Below, piece by piece: positions 1-6,660 of a stretch of DNA of 12,935 nucleotides. Position numbers and translations under genes: made by a program. The notes below the pieces were generated by a model that saw only the letters and a program-made list of their open reading frames with translations, had not been told where the DNA came from and made no database searches. This DNA is from Deltaproteobacteria bacterium CG07_land_8_20_14_0_80_60_11 (GTDB lineage Bacteria > Desulfobacterota > Desulfobaccia > Desulfobaccales > 0-14-0-80-60-11), in contig PEWM01000060.1 of NCBI GenBank assembly GCA_002779455.1, forward strand, positions 273 to 13,207, read 5' to 3'. How positions within the stretch are numbered: the first letter of the stretch is position 1; each line of letters starts with the position of its first letter.

Positions 1-82
1 TGAGCAGTGAACAGTAAGACCGATTTGATGGAGCCTTTCCTGAACACAGTTCACAGCTCGCGGCTCACGGTTAGGAGACACT
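1..82 (+). promoter_or_regulatory. Leader of the portal gene with degenerate short repeats
   Basis: No gene is visible here. The first bases carry degenerate TGAGCA/GTGAACA units related to the clean heptamer array at 12118-12165. Further on is a short inverted repeat, TGAAC-ACA-GTTCA, followed by a GCTC(G)CGGCTCACGG stretch of the kind found as interspersed intergenic repeats. The Shine-Dalgarno AGGAG lies at 73-77, five bases before the portal ATG at 83. The TGA at 1-3 could be the stop of an upstream gene such as a terminase, but that cannot be judged from this window. I see no convincing sigma-70 promoter. Confidence 0.5.
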
Positions 83-1324
83 ATGGGGCTGAAGGATTTA
101 TTCGGGAGGCTGTTTAAAGAGACGGTGAGGCCGGAAACCCGGGAGTTGTCGGCGGTGAGCCTGGTAGAACGCTGGAGCAGTTACCCCAGTGCGGGGTTGA
201 CCCCGAACCGCCTGGCGGAAATCTTCCGGGAGGCGGACCAGGGGAATATTTATCGCCAGATGGAGCTGTTCGAGGAAATGGAGGAGAAGGACGCCCACCT
301 GACGGCGATCCTCCAGACCCGGAAAATGGCGGTATTGGGCAAGGACTACGAGGTGATGCCCTATGCCGGCACCCCGGAGGATGAAGAGATTGCGGCGCGG
401 GTGGGGGAGATCGTCTACGGCATCCCCAACCTGGAGGAGGCCCTCCTGGACCTGCTGGACGCCATTGGCAAGGGGTTTGCCCTGTGCGAGATCCTCTGGG
501 AGGTGACGGGCGGCCAGGCCCGGGTTTCGGAGCTGAGGTGGATTCCCCAGAAAAAGGTGACCTTCGGCGAAGACTGGAAGCCCCGCCTGCTGACTCCCGA
601 AGCCAGCTATCAAGGGATTATGCTCCCGGTCTGGAAGGCCATTTACCACCGTTACAAGGCCAGAAGCGGACACGCCACGCGGTCGGGGGTACTGAGGGTG
701 GTGGGCTGGATGTACCTGCTGAAGAATTTTGCCTTGAAGGATTGGGCGGCGTTCAACGAGGTCTTCGGCATGCCGCTCAGGCTGGGTAAGTATGACAACA
801 CCGCCTCCCCGGCGGACCGGGAGGCCCTGGTGCAAGCCATCCGGAACCTGGGTTCGGACGCGGCGGGGGTGATCAGCAAGTCCACCGAGATCGAATTTGT
901 GGAAGCCGCCTCCCGGTCCGGCGGGGCCAACCCGTACCAGCTCATGGCGGATTTTTGCAACCGGGAAATGTCCAAGGCGATTTTGGGTCAAACCCTGACC
1001 ACGGATACGACCGGGTCCACGGGCACCTATGCGGCGGCCAGCGTGCACGCGCAGGTGCGCCGGGACCTGGTGGAAGCCGACGCCCAGGCCCTGGCGGCTA
1101 CCCTGAGAGAACAACTGCTGCGTCCCCTGGTGGGCTTCAACTTCGGCTGGGACAAGCCCGTGCCCTGGTTCCGCTTCAGGTTTGAAGAGGAAGAGGACCT
1201 TAAGATTTTATCCGAGGTTTACCGCAACCTGGCGGCCATGGGCGTGCCCCTGGACATGGAGCACGTGGCGGAGCGTTTCGGTATTCCCCTGTTAGGGGCC
1301 GGCGGAAAGGGCAGTGGCTCATAA
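83..1324 (+). CDS. Mu gp29-like portal protein (DUF935 family)
   Basis: Portal subunit that forms the dodecameric ring at the unique capsid vertex, through which DNA is packaged and to which the neck attaches. The 413-aa product reads as a DUF935 protein. It has an acidic helical N-terminus (EMEEKDAHLTAILQTRK, about residues 65-81), the core around residues 120-240 with the segment FALKDWAAFNEVFGMPLRLGKY (split here as FALKDWAAF and GMPLRLGKY), and the conserved AILGQTLTTD stretch near residue 300. Mu gp29 is about 512 aa, so this version is shorter at the C-terminus; it ends in a Gly/Ser tail soon after the helical EEDLKILSEVYRNLA region. The start is supported by AGGAG five bases upstream. 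It is the first gene of the visible head module. The family call is from recognition, not a search, but the match is strong. Confidence 0.93.
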   Translation: MGLKDLFGRLFKETVRPETRELSAVSLVERWSSYPSAGLTPNRLAEIFREADQGNIYRQMELFEEMEEKDAHLTAILQTRKMAVLGKDYEVMPYAGTPEDEEIAARVGEIVYGIPNLEEALLDLLDAIGKGFALCEILWEVTGGQARVSELRWIPQKKVTFGEDWKPRLLTPEASYQGIMLPVWKAIYHRYKARSGHATRSGVLRVVGWMYLLKNFALKDWAAFNEVFGMPLRLGKYDNTASPADREALVQAIRNLGSDAAGVISKSTEIEFVEAASRSGGANPYQLMADFCNREMSKAILGQTLTTDTTGSTGTYAAASVHAQVRRDLVEADAQALAATLREQLLRPLVGFNFGWDKPVPWFRFRFEEEEDLKILSEVYRNLAAMGVPLDMEHVAERFGIPLLGAGGKGSGS

Positions 1325-1370
1325 GCCTGGGGGCCACCCACAAAGTAGGCATTCTGGCGTGGAGACCTTG

Positions 1371-1390
1371 CTCACGCCAAGACGCCAAGA
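1371..1390 (+). repeat. Interspersed repeat of the CTCACGC(A/C)AAG type
   Basis: The segment CTCACGCCAAGACGCCAAGA precedes the Shine-Dalgarno of the lipoprotein gene. It resembles the segment at 10233-10260, which also starts CTCACGCAAAG and also sits just upstream of a ribosome binding site. The two copies are diverged. Repeats of this style are scattered through intergenic DNA in some deltaproteobacterial and cyanobacterial genomes (from memory). The remainder of the 1325-1415 gap holds nothing else I can name. Confidence 0.55.
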
Positions 1391-1415
1391 GATCAAGAAG
1401 AGGAGGAGCGGACCG

Positions 1416-1769
1416 ATGAGGGAAAACAGGTGGCTCTGGGTGGCGGCCCTGGTATGGCTCAGCGGCGGTTGCTGCGGGCACCCAGGGGTGTTCCAGAAGA
1501 TCCACGATTCCATGGTGACGGTGCAACACTTTTATGACCCGTTGATTAAACAGGATTTCGACCGGCGGGAGATAGTGCAACAGGCGATGGTGGCCGCGGA
1601 TACCACTCTCCTCCTGGCTTCGGAACTCCAACAGCAATGGTGCCCCAATCCCGATAAGGCCAAGCAGTTGGAACTGCAGACCCAGGAGGCCAAGAAGCTG
1701 GCCCAGGAGGCGGGCGTAGTCGAGGCGGGGGCATCCCAGGACCAAATCTCCCGGCAAACCACGGAGTGA
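1416..1769 (+). CDS. Small putative lipoprotein inside the head operon
   Basis: I do not recognise a named family. The reading frame is open from 1314, but ATG 1416 is chosen because AGGAGG at 1401-1406 is well placed and the resulting 117-aa protein starts like an exported lipoprotein. It has a short N-terminus with two Arg (MRENR), a hydrophobic stretch (WLWVAALVWL) and Cys19 in LSGGC, which fits a relaxed lipobox though Ser at -3 is not the classical Leu. The mature part is mainly helical and Gln/Glu/Ala-rich (residues about 50-105), containing a WCPNP motif. Possible roles are a spanin-like lysis component, a superinfection-exclusion lipoprotein, or an accessory exported protein. It sits between portal and protease, where Mu carries its gp30 (F) minor head gene. 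The gene itself is likely real; the lipoprotein call is moderately supported. Confidence 0.68.
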   Translation: MRENRWLWVAALVWLSGGCCGHPGVFQKIHDSMVTVQHFYDPLIKQDFDRREIVQQAMVAADTTLLLASELQQQWCPNPDKAKQLELQTQEAKKLAQEAGVVEAGASQDQISRQTTE

Positions 1770-1775
1770 GGAAAG

Positions 1776-2816
1776 ATGACAATGACGTCGAACGCGGTAA
1801 GCCAGGACCAGACTCCTGCCCTGCCCGAGTGGATCAGAGTGCTTCCCCGGGGCACCGTGGAGTTGTCGGACCACCGGGAACCGTTCCTGGTGGACGAAGC
1901 GTCTCTTCTGTCCATGGCGGCGGATTTTCGCTCCCGGGGAGTAGATCTGGTCATCGATTATGAGCACCAATCCTTGCAGGGGGAGCGGGCCCCGGCGGCG
2001 GGCTGGATCAAGGAACTGGAGGCGCGGCCAGACGGCCTCTGGGCCCGGGTGGATTGGACCCAGCAAGCCCGGGATTACCTGGAGAAGAAGGAGTATCGGT
2101 ACTTCTCGCCGGTTCTGCGGCTGGACCCCGAAACCCGCCGGCCCGTTGCCCTGATGCACATGGGCCTGACCAACGTGCCGGCGATCAAGCACCTGCCGCC
2201 CCTGGTGGCCAGGTGGGGGGGGGAAGCCGCCACCCCGGAAGCATTGCGGCCGGCAGAACCGGCGGACAGGGCCCTGGCGGCAAAAATGGGCGAAGTCAAG
2301 GAGAAGGGAAAGATGGTGGAACAGCTCAAACGCCTGATGGGTTTGGAACCCGAGGTGGCAGAGGGGGCGGTATACGGCAAGGCGCTGGAGGCGTTCCGGG
2401 ACCTGGCCGCGACCTTGAATCTGCCGGGTGAAGTTTCCGTAGCTCAACTGAAGGGGGCGGTGGAGGCCTTGAAAGCCGGCGCATCGCGCTTGCTCAAGAC
2501 CGAGGAGGCCCTGCAGGCTCTCAAAGCCCGCCTGGCGAGCGAGACGGCCGACCGGTTCGTGGAGGAAGCGATGAAGGCCGGCAAAGTCAGCCCGGCCCAA
2601 CGCGGCTGGGCGCTGGAATATTGTCGCCGGGACCCGGAAGGTTTCCAGACCTATGCGGACCGGGCCCCGAAACTGGTGCCCACCGGGGAGGAACTGCAGC
2701 TCCTCCGGGAGGATCACCATGATGAGCGCGGTTTGCTCCCGGAGGAACTGGCCGTTTGCCGATCCCTGAATGTTTCTCCGGAAGCGTACCTGAAGGCTAA
2801 GGCCCAAACCGGGTAG
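1776..2816 (+). CDS. Mu I-like prohead protease/scaffold
   Basis: Capsid maturation protease with a C-terminal scaffold domain (Mu-like prophage I protein family). The N-terminal protease part covers about residues 15-150. Recognisable family stretches are LVIDYEHQ near residue 60, APAAGWIKELEAR near 75, EYRYFSPVLRLD near 110 and MGLTNVPAIKHLPPL near 130; the His of DYEHQ is a candidate catalytic residue. An Ala/Pro-rich linker follows, then a highly charged helical part (about 180-346), typical of scaffolds. At 346 aa it is close to Mu gpI (about 361 aa). Start codons at 1776 and 1782 are both in frame; GAGG at 1768-1771 is 4 or 10 bases upstream respectively. The stop of the lipoprotein gene lies six bases before ATG 1776, implying coupling. 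Family call is strong. Confidence 0.92.
   Translation: MTMTSNAVSQDQTPALPEWIRVLPRGTVELSDHREPFLVDEASLLSMAADFRSRGVDLVIDYEHQSLQGERAPAAGWIKELEARPDGLWARVDWTQQARDYLEKKEYRYFSPVLRLDPETRRPVALMHMGLTNVPAIKHLPPLVARWGGEAATPEALRPAEPADRALAAKMGEVKEKGKMVEQLKRLMGLEPEVAEGAVYGKALEAFRDLAATLNLPGEVSVAQLKGAVEALKAGASRLLKTEEALQALKARLASETADRFVEEAMKAGKVSPAQRGWALEYCRRDPEGFQTYADRAPKLVPTGEELQLLREDHHDERGLLPEELAVCRSLNVSPEAYLKAKAQTG
2313..2816 (+). CDS. Nested in-frame scaffold product (Mu Z-like), predicted
   Basis: In Mu, a shorter scaffold protein (Z) is made from an internal start within gene I. Here ATG 2313 (codon 180 of the protease gene) is preceded by AAGGAG at 2298-2303 with a 9-base spacer, and lies at the junction between the Ala/Pro-rich linker and the charged helical domain. 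It would give a 167-aa protein (starting MVEQLKRLMG) rich in Glu, Lys, Ala and Leu, matching what a free scaffold should look like. The position and the ribosome binding site are seen directly; that it is actually translated is inferred from the Mu precedent. Confidence 0.6.
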   Translation: MVEQLKRLMGLEPEVAEGAVYGKALEAFRDLAATLNLPGEVSVAQLKGAVEALKAGASRLLKTEEALQALKARLASETADRFVEEAMKAGKVSPAQRGWALEYCRRDPEGFQTYADRAPKLVPTGEELQLLREDHHDERGLLPEELAVCRSLNVSPEAYLKAKAQTG

Positions 2817-2840
2817 TTTCCGCGGGGCGACTCTTGAGGT

Positions 2841-2875
2841 GGGGGAGGGAAGGGGGTGGTGAGGGGGAAAATGGG
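2841..2875 (+). promoter_or_regulatory. G-quadruplex-type motif in the gap before the cement gene
   Basis: Five runs of three or more G lie on the coding strand: 2841-2845, 2847-2849, 2852-2856, 2863-2867 and 2873-2875. The loops are 1, 2, 6 and 5 bases, satisfying the usual G3+ N1-7 rule with one run to spare. The motif lies in the 161-base gap 2817-2977 between protease/scaffold and capsid cement, so the mRNA would carry it as well. A role in setting the ratio of scaffold to capsid proteins is speculation. The rest of the gap holds no gene I can support. Confidence 0.55.
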
Positions 2876-2977
2876 CAGACCACCTGCCGCTTCGAACCGC
2901 GCCGCCCCTGAAGGGAAGAGCAACAGGAAGGTTTTCGGCTGGATGTGATCAACCAATACAAGCGGAGGTAGAAGGAT

Positions 2978-3385
2978 ATGTCAGCTTTAACCCGTGACCG
3001 GGCTACGCCATACCGGGAAGGTATTGAGATTGAATACCCGGTGGCAGCCAACACGAAAATCTACGCCGGTTCCCTGGTATGTGTCAATGCCGCGGGTTAT
3101 GCGGCCCCGGCGGCGGACACCAGCGGTTATCAATTAGCCGGGGTGGCCTTGGAACAGGTGGACAACAGCGGCGGCAGCGACGGCGGCAAGATTGTGAGGG
3201 TGCGGCTGGCCGGGGTCTTCGAGTTCGACGCCGTGTCCATCAGCCAGAACATGGTGGGAGCGGCCATGTACGCGGCGGATGACCACACCTTTGATGATGC
3301 GGCCGGCCCCACCAACGACATCAAGGTGGGCCTGTTGGTCAAATACGTTTCGGCCACTAAGGGCTGGATCGACATCGCCAGGTAA
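2978..3385 (+). CDS. Capsid cement/decoration protein (DUF2190-like)
   Basis: Small beta-rich protein thought to bind and stabilise the expanded capsid lattice. The 135-aa sequence shows the typical DUF2190 layout. It has an N-terminal strand with YPVAANTKIYAGSLV (about 20-34), then AAGYAAPAADTSGYQLAGVALEQVDNS (residues about 37-63, quoted in parts: GYAAPAAD and LAGVALEQVDN), a VRVRLAGVFEFD strand (about 71-82), and the C-terminal VGLLVKYVSATKGWIDI. Length and placement directly before the major capsid gene fit. Two Shine-Dalgarno-like stretches precede the ATG, GGAGG at 2964-2968 and AAGGA at 2972-2976. The next gene starts 14 bases after its stop, so the two are likely co-translated at high level. 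Confidence 0.87.
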   Translation: MSALTRDRATPYREGIEIEYPVAANTKIYAGSLVCVNAAGYAAPAADTSGYQLAGVALEQVDNSGGSDGGKIVRVRLAGVFEFDAVSISQNMVGAAMYAADDHTFDDAAGPTNDIKVGLLVKYVSATKGWIDIAR

Positions 3386-3399
3386 CGGAGGAATCTCTC

Positions 3400-4296
3400 A
3401 TGATTATCAATATGGAAAGTTTAGCCCGGCTGTACACGGGATTCACCGCCGTATTCAACGCCGCCTTCCAGGAGACCCAGACCTGGTATGTGCGGGTGGC
3501 CATGACGGTGCCGGCCAACACCCGGATTATGGATTATAAGTTTCTCCTGGATTTTCCCATGGTCCGGGAATGGATCGGTGACCGGCGGATCAGCTCTTTG
3601 GAACCCCAGGCCTTCCAGGTGGAGACCAAGGACTGGGAAGCCACCATCGAGGTGGACCGGAATGATATCGAAGACGACCAGCTGGGCTTCTACAATCCCA
3701 TCGTGGCGGCCCTGGCCCAGGAAGCGCGGAAACACCCGGAGAGATTGATTTCGGACCTGATGATCGGGGGCTTCTCCACGCCGTGCTATGACGGCCAGAA
3801 CTTTTTTGCCGCCACGCATCCGGTGGGCGCCGGGACCGTCTCCAACTTCGGCGGCGGCGCCGGCGCCGCCTGGTACCTTCTGGACACCAGCCGGGCGGTC
3901 AAGCCGTTCATCTTTCAGTTGCGGCGGGACGTCCAACTGGTGCGCATGGACCGGCAGGATGACGAGCACGCCTTCATGCGGAAGAAACTGCGCTACGGCG
4001 TGGATTACCGGGGAGCGGCGGCCTATGGCCTGTGGCAACTGGCCTATGCCTGCAAGGAAACCCTGAATGACACCAACTATGCCGCGGCCCGGGCCGCCAT
4101 GATGTCGGTGGCCAACGCCGAGGGCCGTCCCCTGGGGATGACGCCCAACCTGCTGTTGGTGCCCCCATCCCTGGAGGCGCAGGCCCGGGAGATTTTGCAG
4201 GCGCAGTTTATCATCGGCGACCCCGCCGCCGGCGGCGCCCGGACCAATGTCTGGCAGGGCACGGCGGACCTCCTGGTGGTGCCCGAGTTGGCTTAA
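3400..4296 (+). CDS. Major head (capsid) protein, Mu gpT-like
   Basis: Major capsid subunit that polymerises around the scaffold into the icosahedral shell. The 298-aa protein matches Mu gpT (about 305 aa) in length and style. It has an N-terminal LYTGFTAVFNAAFQET helix, FLLDFPMVREWIGDRR around residues 49-64, WEATIEVDRNDIEDDQLG around 86-103, DGQNFFAATHPVG around 131-143, and the C-terminal TNVWQGTADLLVVPELA. A glycine/alanine-rich loop follows HPVG. GGAGGA at 3387-3392 sits seven bases from the ATG, a strong ribosome binding site for an abundant protein. A second Met at codon 5 is unlikely to be the start. The gene is directly followed by stacked hairpins. Family call is strong. Confidence 0.94.
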   Translation: MIINMESLARLYTGFTAVFNAAFQETQTWYVRVAMTVPANTRIMDYKFLLDFPMVREWIGDRRISSLEPQAFQVETKDWEATIEVDRNDIEDDQLGFYNPIVAALAQEARKHPERLISDLMIGGFSTPCYDGQNFFAATHPVGAGTVSNFGGGAGAAWYLLDTSRAVKPFIFQLRRDVQLVRMDRQDDEHAFMRKKLRYGVDYRGAAAYGLWQLAYACKETLNDTNYAAARAAMMSVANAEGRPLGMTPNLLLVPPSLEAQAREILQAQFIIGDPAAGGARTNVWQGTADLLVVPELA

Positions 4297-4303
4297 AGGT
4301 TCA

Positions 4304-4375
4304 CAGGCGGGACGCCTGCGCCACCGGGCGAGGACGCCCGCTCTACTGGGAAGGCGGCGGCGCCGCCGCCCTCCC
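4304..4375 (+). repeat. Three consecutive hairpins after the capsid gene (interspersed-repeat-like)
   Basis: The 105-base gap 4297-4401 contains three adjacent inverted repeats. The first is CAGGCG-GGA-CGCCTG (4304-4318). The second is CGGGCG-AGGA-CGCCCG (4325-4340). The third is a long GC arm with GGCGGCGGC facing GCCGCCGCC (4353-4370), extended outward by AGGG/CTCC-type pairing with one mismatch (4348-4375). The first two resemble a dispersed bacterial repeat style (GGCGGGACGCC). None is followed by a T-run, so they are not classical intrinsic terminators. They might stabilise the 3' end of the capsid message or attenuate downstream expression. Confidence 0.7.
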
Positions 4376-4401
4376 CCTATTCAGAGACAAGGGGAACGAT
4401 T

Positions 4402-4740
4402 ATGGCCTGGTTTGGCGGCTTCACTTTAGAAACATACAACCGGATTCCGGGCGATTACGAAGAAGTCACCGTGGGGGTCAGCGTGGTGGGGTTTTCGCAG
4501 GCCAAGATCATGCCGACCACGGGACCCTACGCGCGCATGTCCGCCCGGGCGGCCCTGGTGTCCTCGGAAAATGGCGACATCCGGTTTCGCGTTGACGGCG
4601 GGTTGCCCAGCATAAGCAGCGGCCACTACTTTACCAGCGGCGACACCCTGGTGCTCACCGGCACCCAGGCCATCCAGCAATTCCGGGCCATTCGGAACGG
4701 CGAGACGAATGGGGTGTTGAGGGTGACGTATTTTTACTAA
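4402..4740 (+). CDS. Small beta-rich phage structural protein, unknown function
   Basis: A 112-aa protein with no transmembrane segment or signal peptide, predicted mostly beta strand. The second half has the sequence pattern IRFRVDGGLPS, SGHYFTSGDTLVL, QQFRAIRNGETNGVLRVTYFY. This pattern (a 'probe' strand, a Gly-His turn, a Gly-Asp turn, an FRAIR strand and a VTY end) occurs in small hypothetical proteins of several tailed phages near capsid or tail genes, as far as I recall; no function is established to my knowledge. It follows the major capsid gene and its hairpins, and precedes the fibre-like gene. AAGGGGA lies about eight bases before the ATG. Best guess is a small virion surface or attachment protein. 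Confidence 0.72.
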   Translation: MAWFGGFTLETYNRIPGDYEEVTVGVSVVGFSQAKIMPTTGPYARMSARAALVSSENGDIRFRVDGGLPSISSGHYFTSGDTLVLTGTQAIQQFRAIRNGETNGVLRVTYFY

Positions 4741-6660
4741 TTATTGCTGGCTACCAGAACTTGAGGAAATGGGGCAGACTCAATGGCTAAGACCATCGGT
4801 TTATATTCTCTGGCGGCGCCCACCAATTTGACGTTGTCTCTGGTGACGGGGGGTAGTCTATTACCTAATACTACCTATTATTACCAGATTTTTGCCGTTG
4901 AGTATAAATTCGGGGTTGCGGTCTTCTCCCCCAGGACGGCTACGGTTTCCATTACCACCACGACAACCTCTAAGTCCATCAAACTGACTTGGACCGGTAT
5001 TCCAGGTTATGCTCCAACAAATGCGGACAATAACTGCTATCACATTCTCCGCAATACCTCCGATAGTTTTTTGGATACCGACGCTTGTCTGATGATGAGT
5101 GGGAGTAGCGATACCTTAGATAAACGAATTTATGCCGCTACCACTTTCACCGATACCGGGACCAACCATGTTGACCACTATATCCCCAATTATAAAGGCG
5201 GTTTGCCGGTAATTTATGTCTCCACCGGGGCCAATGAGTGGGTAAGCATGTGGGATATCTGGCAAGCCGACCTTGCCGCGGGCTGGGGGAGGGTTTTACC
5301 GGCGCATATTGCGGCCTTTGTGGACTTCGGCGCTGACAAGGTCACTGGAGGTAACTGGTACTCCATGGCAAATATCGCCATCGGTTACGACTCCACCGGG
5401 GCCGCCGCTACCGGGTATTTTTCACATCTGGCGGGCGCCGTAACTGTTTGGGGCGCCATGAGTTCATCTGCATCAGCATACATCACCTGGGGACTTTTGA
5501 GTAATGTCGAAGATGCAGATTGCCGGGTCAGATCCTTCCTTATCAACTACGGCGCTTGTTTCCAGGGTGCGATCCTCAATGGAGTTCTCTCTTTTTACGG
5601 TTTGAGCAATATCATGGGCGGGGGAGGATGGGTCAGTGATTATTTTCAATACAACAATGGTGGTTACAACGGCATAGTTCTTAACCCGGCTGCCGGCAGT
5701 ATTATTTATGACTGCGATTTTCCGATGATTGCTGGTGGCTGGCCGGCGAAAGGAATCGCTACCAACAAAGGTTGCCGATACGGGGGGATATCATTCCAAT
5801 CTGCTGACCATGCCGTGAACCTGCCAAAATTGACCCAGGCCAACGGGATCGGGTTTCAAATTGTAACGGGACAATCGGTTATGGAGCCTCTTGTAACTTA
5901 TAGTGGTTTCGACGTTGCGTGGAAGACTCAGTTAACCGGCATCGTCAATGATGGGACGCTTCTATCCCACAACCAGACAGACGGCAGGGCCTGGTTGTTT
6001 TTGGCATCTACTTTAGGCGTCGGAGGATCACTGACCTTTAAGTTTAGTTTAAAAATAAGAATTTCGGACAAAAATGATAATCCCCTTGAGGGAGCAAGTG
6101 TGGTTATAAAAAACGCCGCCGGGACTACGGTATCTTCCGGGAATACCGGCGCAGACGGCAAATATGACGCCGGATATCTTACTGACCGGGTATTAAGCCC
6201 AACTAGTTTGGTATTGGGAAAATCATCTATCGCTGCCGCCCATGAGGATACCCATATCGCTAATGGTTATTTGACCAGAGTAATCAGCAATCCCCACACT
6301 ATTACTATAACCCAAGCAGGTTATCAGGACTACGAGGATGTGATTACTGTTGACCGGAAGATGGATTTGGAAATTGCCCTGTCACGACTTAACATTCTGC
6401 CAACAAGTCCCGGTTTGCTGCCCTTAGGAGTTATGGAGATGGTGGTATGATTTACGTGCTTTACTTTGCTGACGCCGGGGCTCCCAAATTGAGTCTAACA
6501 CCTACTATCACCATTTACAAAAAGGTGTCAGACAATTCCGACGTAGCTTCTCCCCCGGCCGTCTCAGAAATCGGGGGCGGGTTCTATAAATTCACCGCTA
6601 CCCCAACAGAAGCTTTGGTGGTCAGGATAGATGGGGGATCGGTATTGGCTGAGGCTTACC
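4741..6660. other. AT-rich segment, probable laterally acquired cassette
   Basis: Base composition drops sharply here. By hand count, 4861-4920 and 6001-6060 each have 22 G+C of 60, against 44 of 60 in 8701-8760. Codon choice also changes, with many AT-ending codons (TTT, ATT, TTA, AAT). The segment covers the whole 555-aa gene and the first 70 or so codons of the next gene. Around 6660-6690 the composition returns to the GC-rich style. This looks like exchange of a fibre module by recombination. Confidence 0.7.
4783..6450 (+). CDS. Fibre-like virion protein with FN3-like and carboxypeptidase-regulatory-like domains
   Basis: A 555-aa protein built as a surface appendage. Residues about 10-115 look FN3-like: PTNLTLSLVTGGSLLPNTTY (20-aa signature), then YYQIFAVEY and KLTWTGIPGY. 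The middle part (about 130-415) is rich in Gly, Ser, Asn, Tyr and Trp without low-complexity repeats, as in beta-helical or tailspike-type shafts; no catalytic motif is recognisable. Residues about 423-535 resemble a carboxypeptidase-regulatory (prealbumin-like) fold: ISDKNDNPLEGASVVIKNA, NTGADGKYD, ITITQAGYQDYEDVITV. No signal peptide. It overlaps the next gene by four bases (ATGA), so translation is coupled. The composition is far more AT-rich than its neighbours, arguing for recent acquisition. Receptor or surface binding is likely, target unknown; whether it sits on head, neck or tail cannot be told. Confidence 0.75.
   Translation: MAKTIGLYSLAAPTNLTLSLVTGGSLLPNTTYYYQIFAVEYKFGVAVFSPRTATVSITTTTTSKSIKLTWTGIPGYAPTNADNNCYHILRNTSDSFLDTDACLMMSGSSDTLDKRIYAATTFTDTGTNHVDHYIPNYKGGLPVIYVSTGANEWVSMWDIWQADLAAGWGRVLPAHIAAFVDFGADKVTGGNWYSMANIAIGYDSTGAAATGYFSHLAGAVTVWGAMSSSASAYITWGLLSNVEDADCRVRSFLINYGACFQGAILNGVLSFYGLSNIMGGGGWVSDYFQYNNGGYNGIVLNPAAGSIIYDCDFPMIAGGWPAKGIATNKGCRYGGISFQSADHAVNLPKLTQANGIGFQIVTGQSVMEPLVTYSGFDVAWKTQLTGIVNDGTLLSHNQTDGRAWLFLASTLGVGGSLTFKFSLKIRISDKNDNPLEGASVVIKNAAGTTVSSGNTGADGKYDAGYLTDRVLSPTSLVLGKSSIAAAHEDTHIANGYLTRVISNPHTITITQAGYQDYEDVITVDRKMDLEIALSRLNILPTSPGLLPLGVMEMVV

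Noticed and set aside
98..1114. Antisense open frame opposite the portal gene
   Set aside because: His/Gly/Arg/Pro-rich composition typical of the complementary strand of a GC-rich gene; no domain or plausible neighbours on that strand.
1314..1415. Upstream extension of the lipoprotein ORF to ATG 1314
   Set aside because: It would overlap the portal gene end, includes the interspersed repeat, hides the signal peptide and lacks a good Shine-Dalgarno, whereas ATG 1416 has AGGAGG.
1200..2807. Long antisense open frame (535 codons) opposite the protease gene
   Set aside because: High-GC shadow of the protease and portal coding strand: Arg/Gly/Pro/Leu-rich, no recognisable domain, and it covers several genes in the opposite direction.
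3421..4038. Antisense open frame opposite the major capsid gene
   Set aside because: Shadow frame; the + strand gene is an unmistakable gpT-like capsid protein.
4348..4380. Intrinsic terminator after the capsid gene
   Set aside because: The stem is strong but there is no run of T after it, so I list it only as a hairpin.
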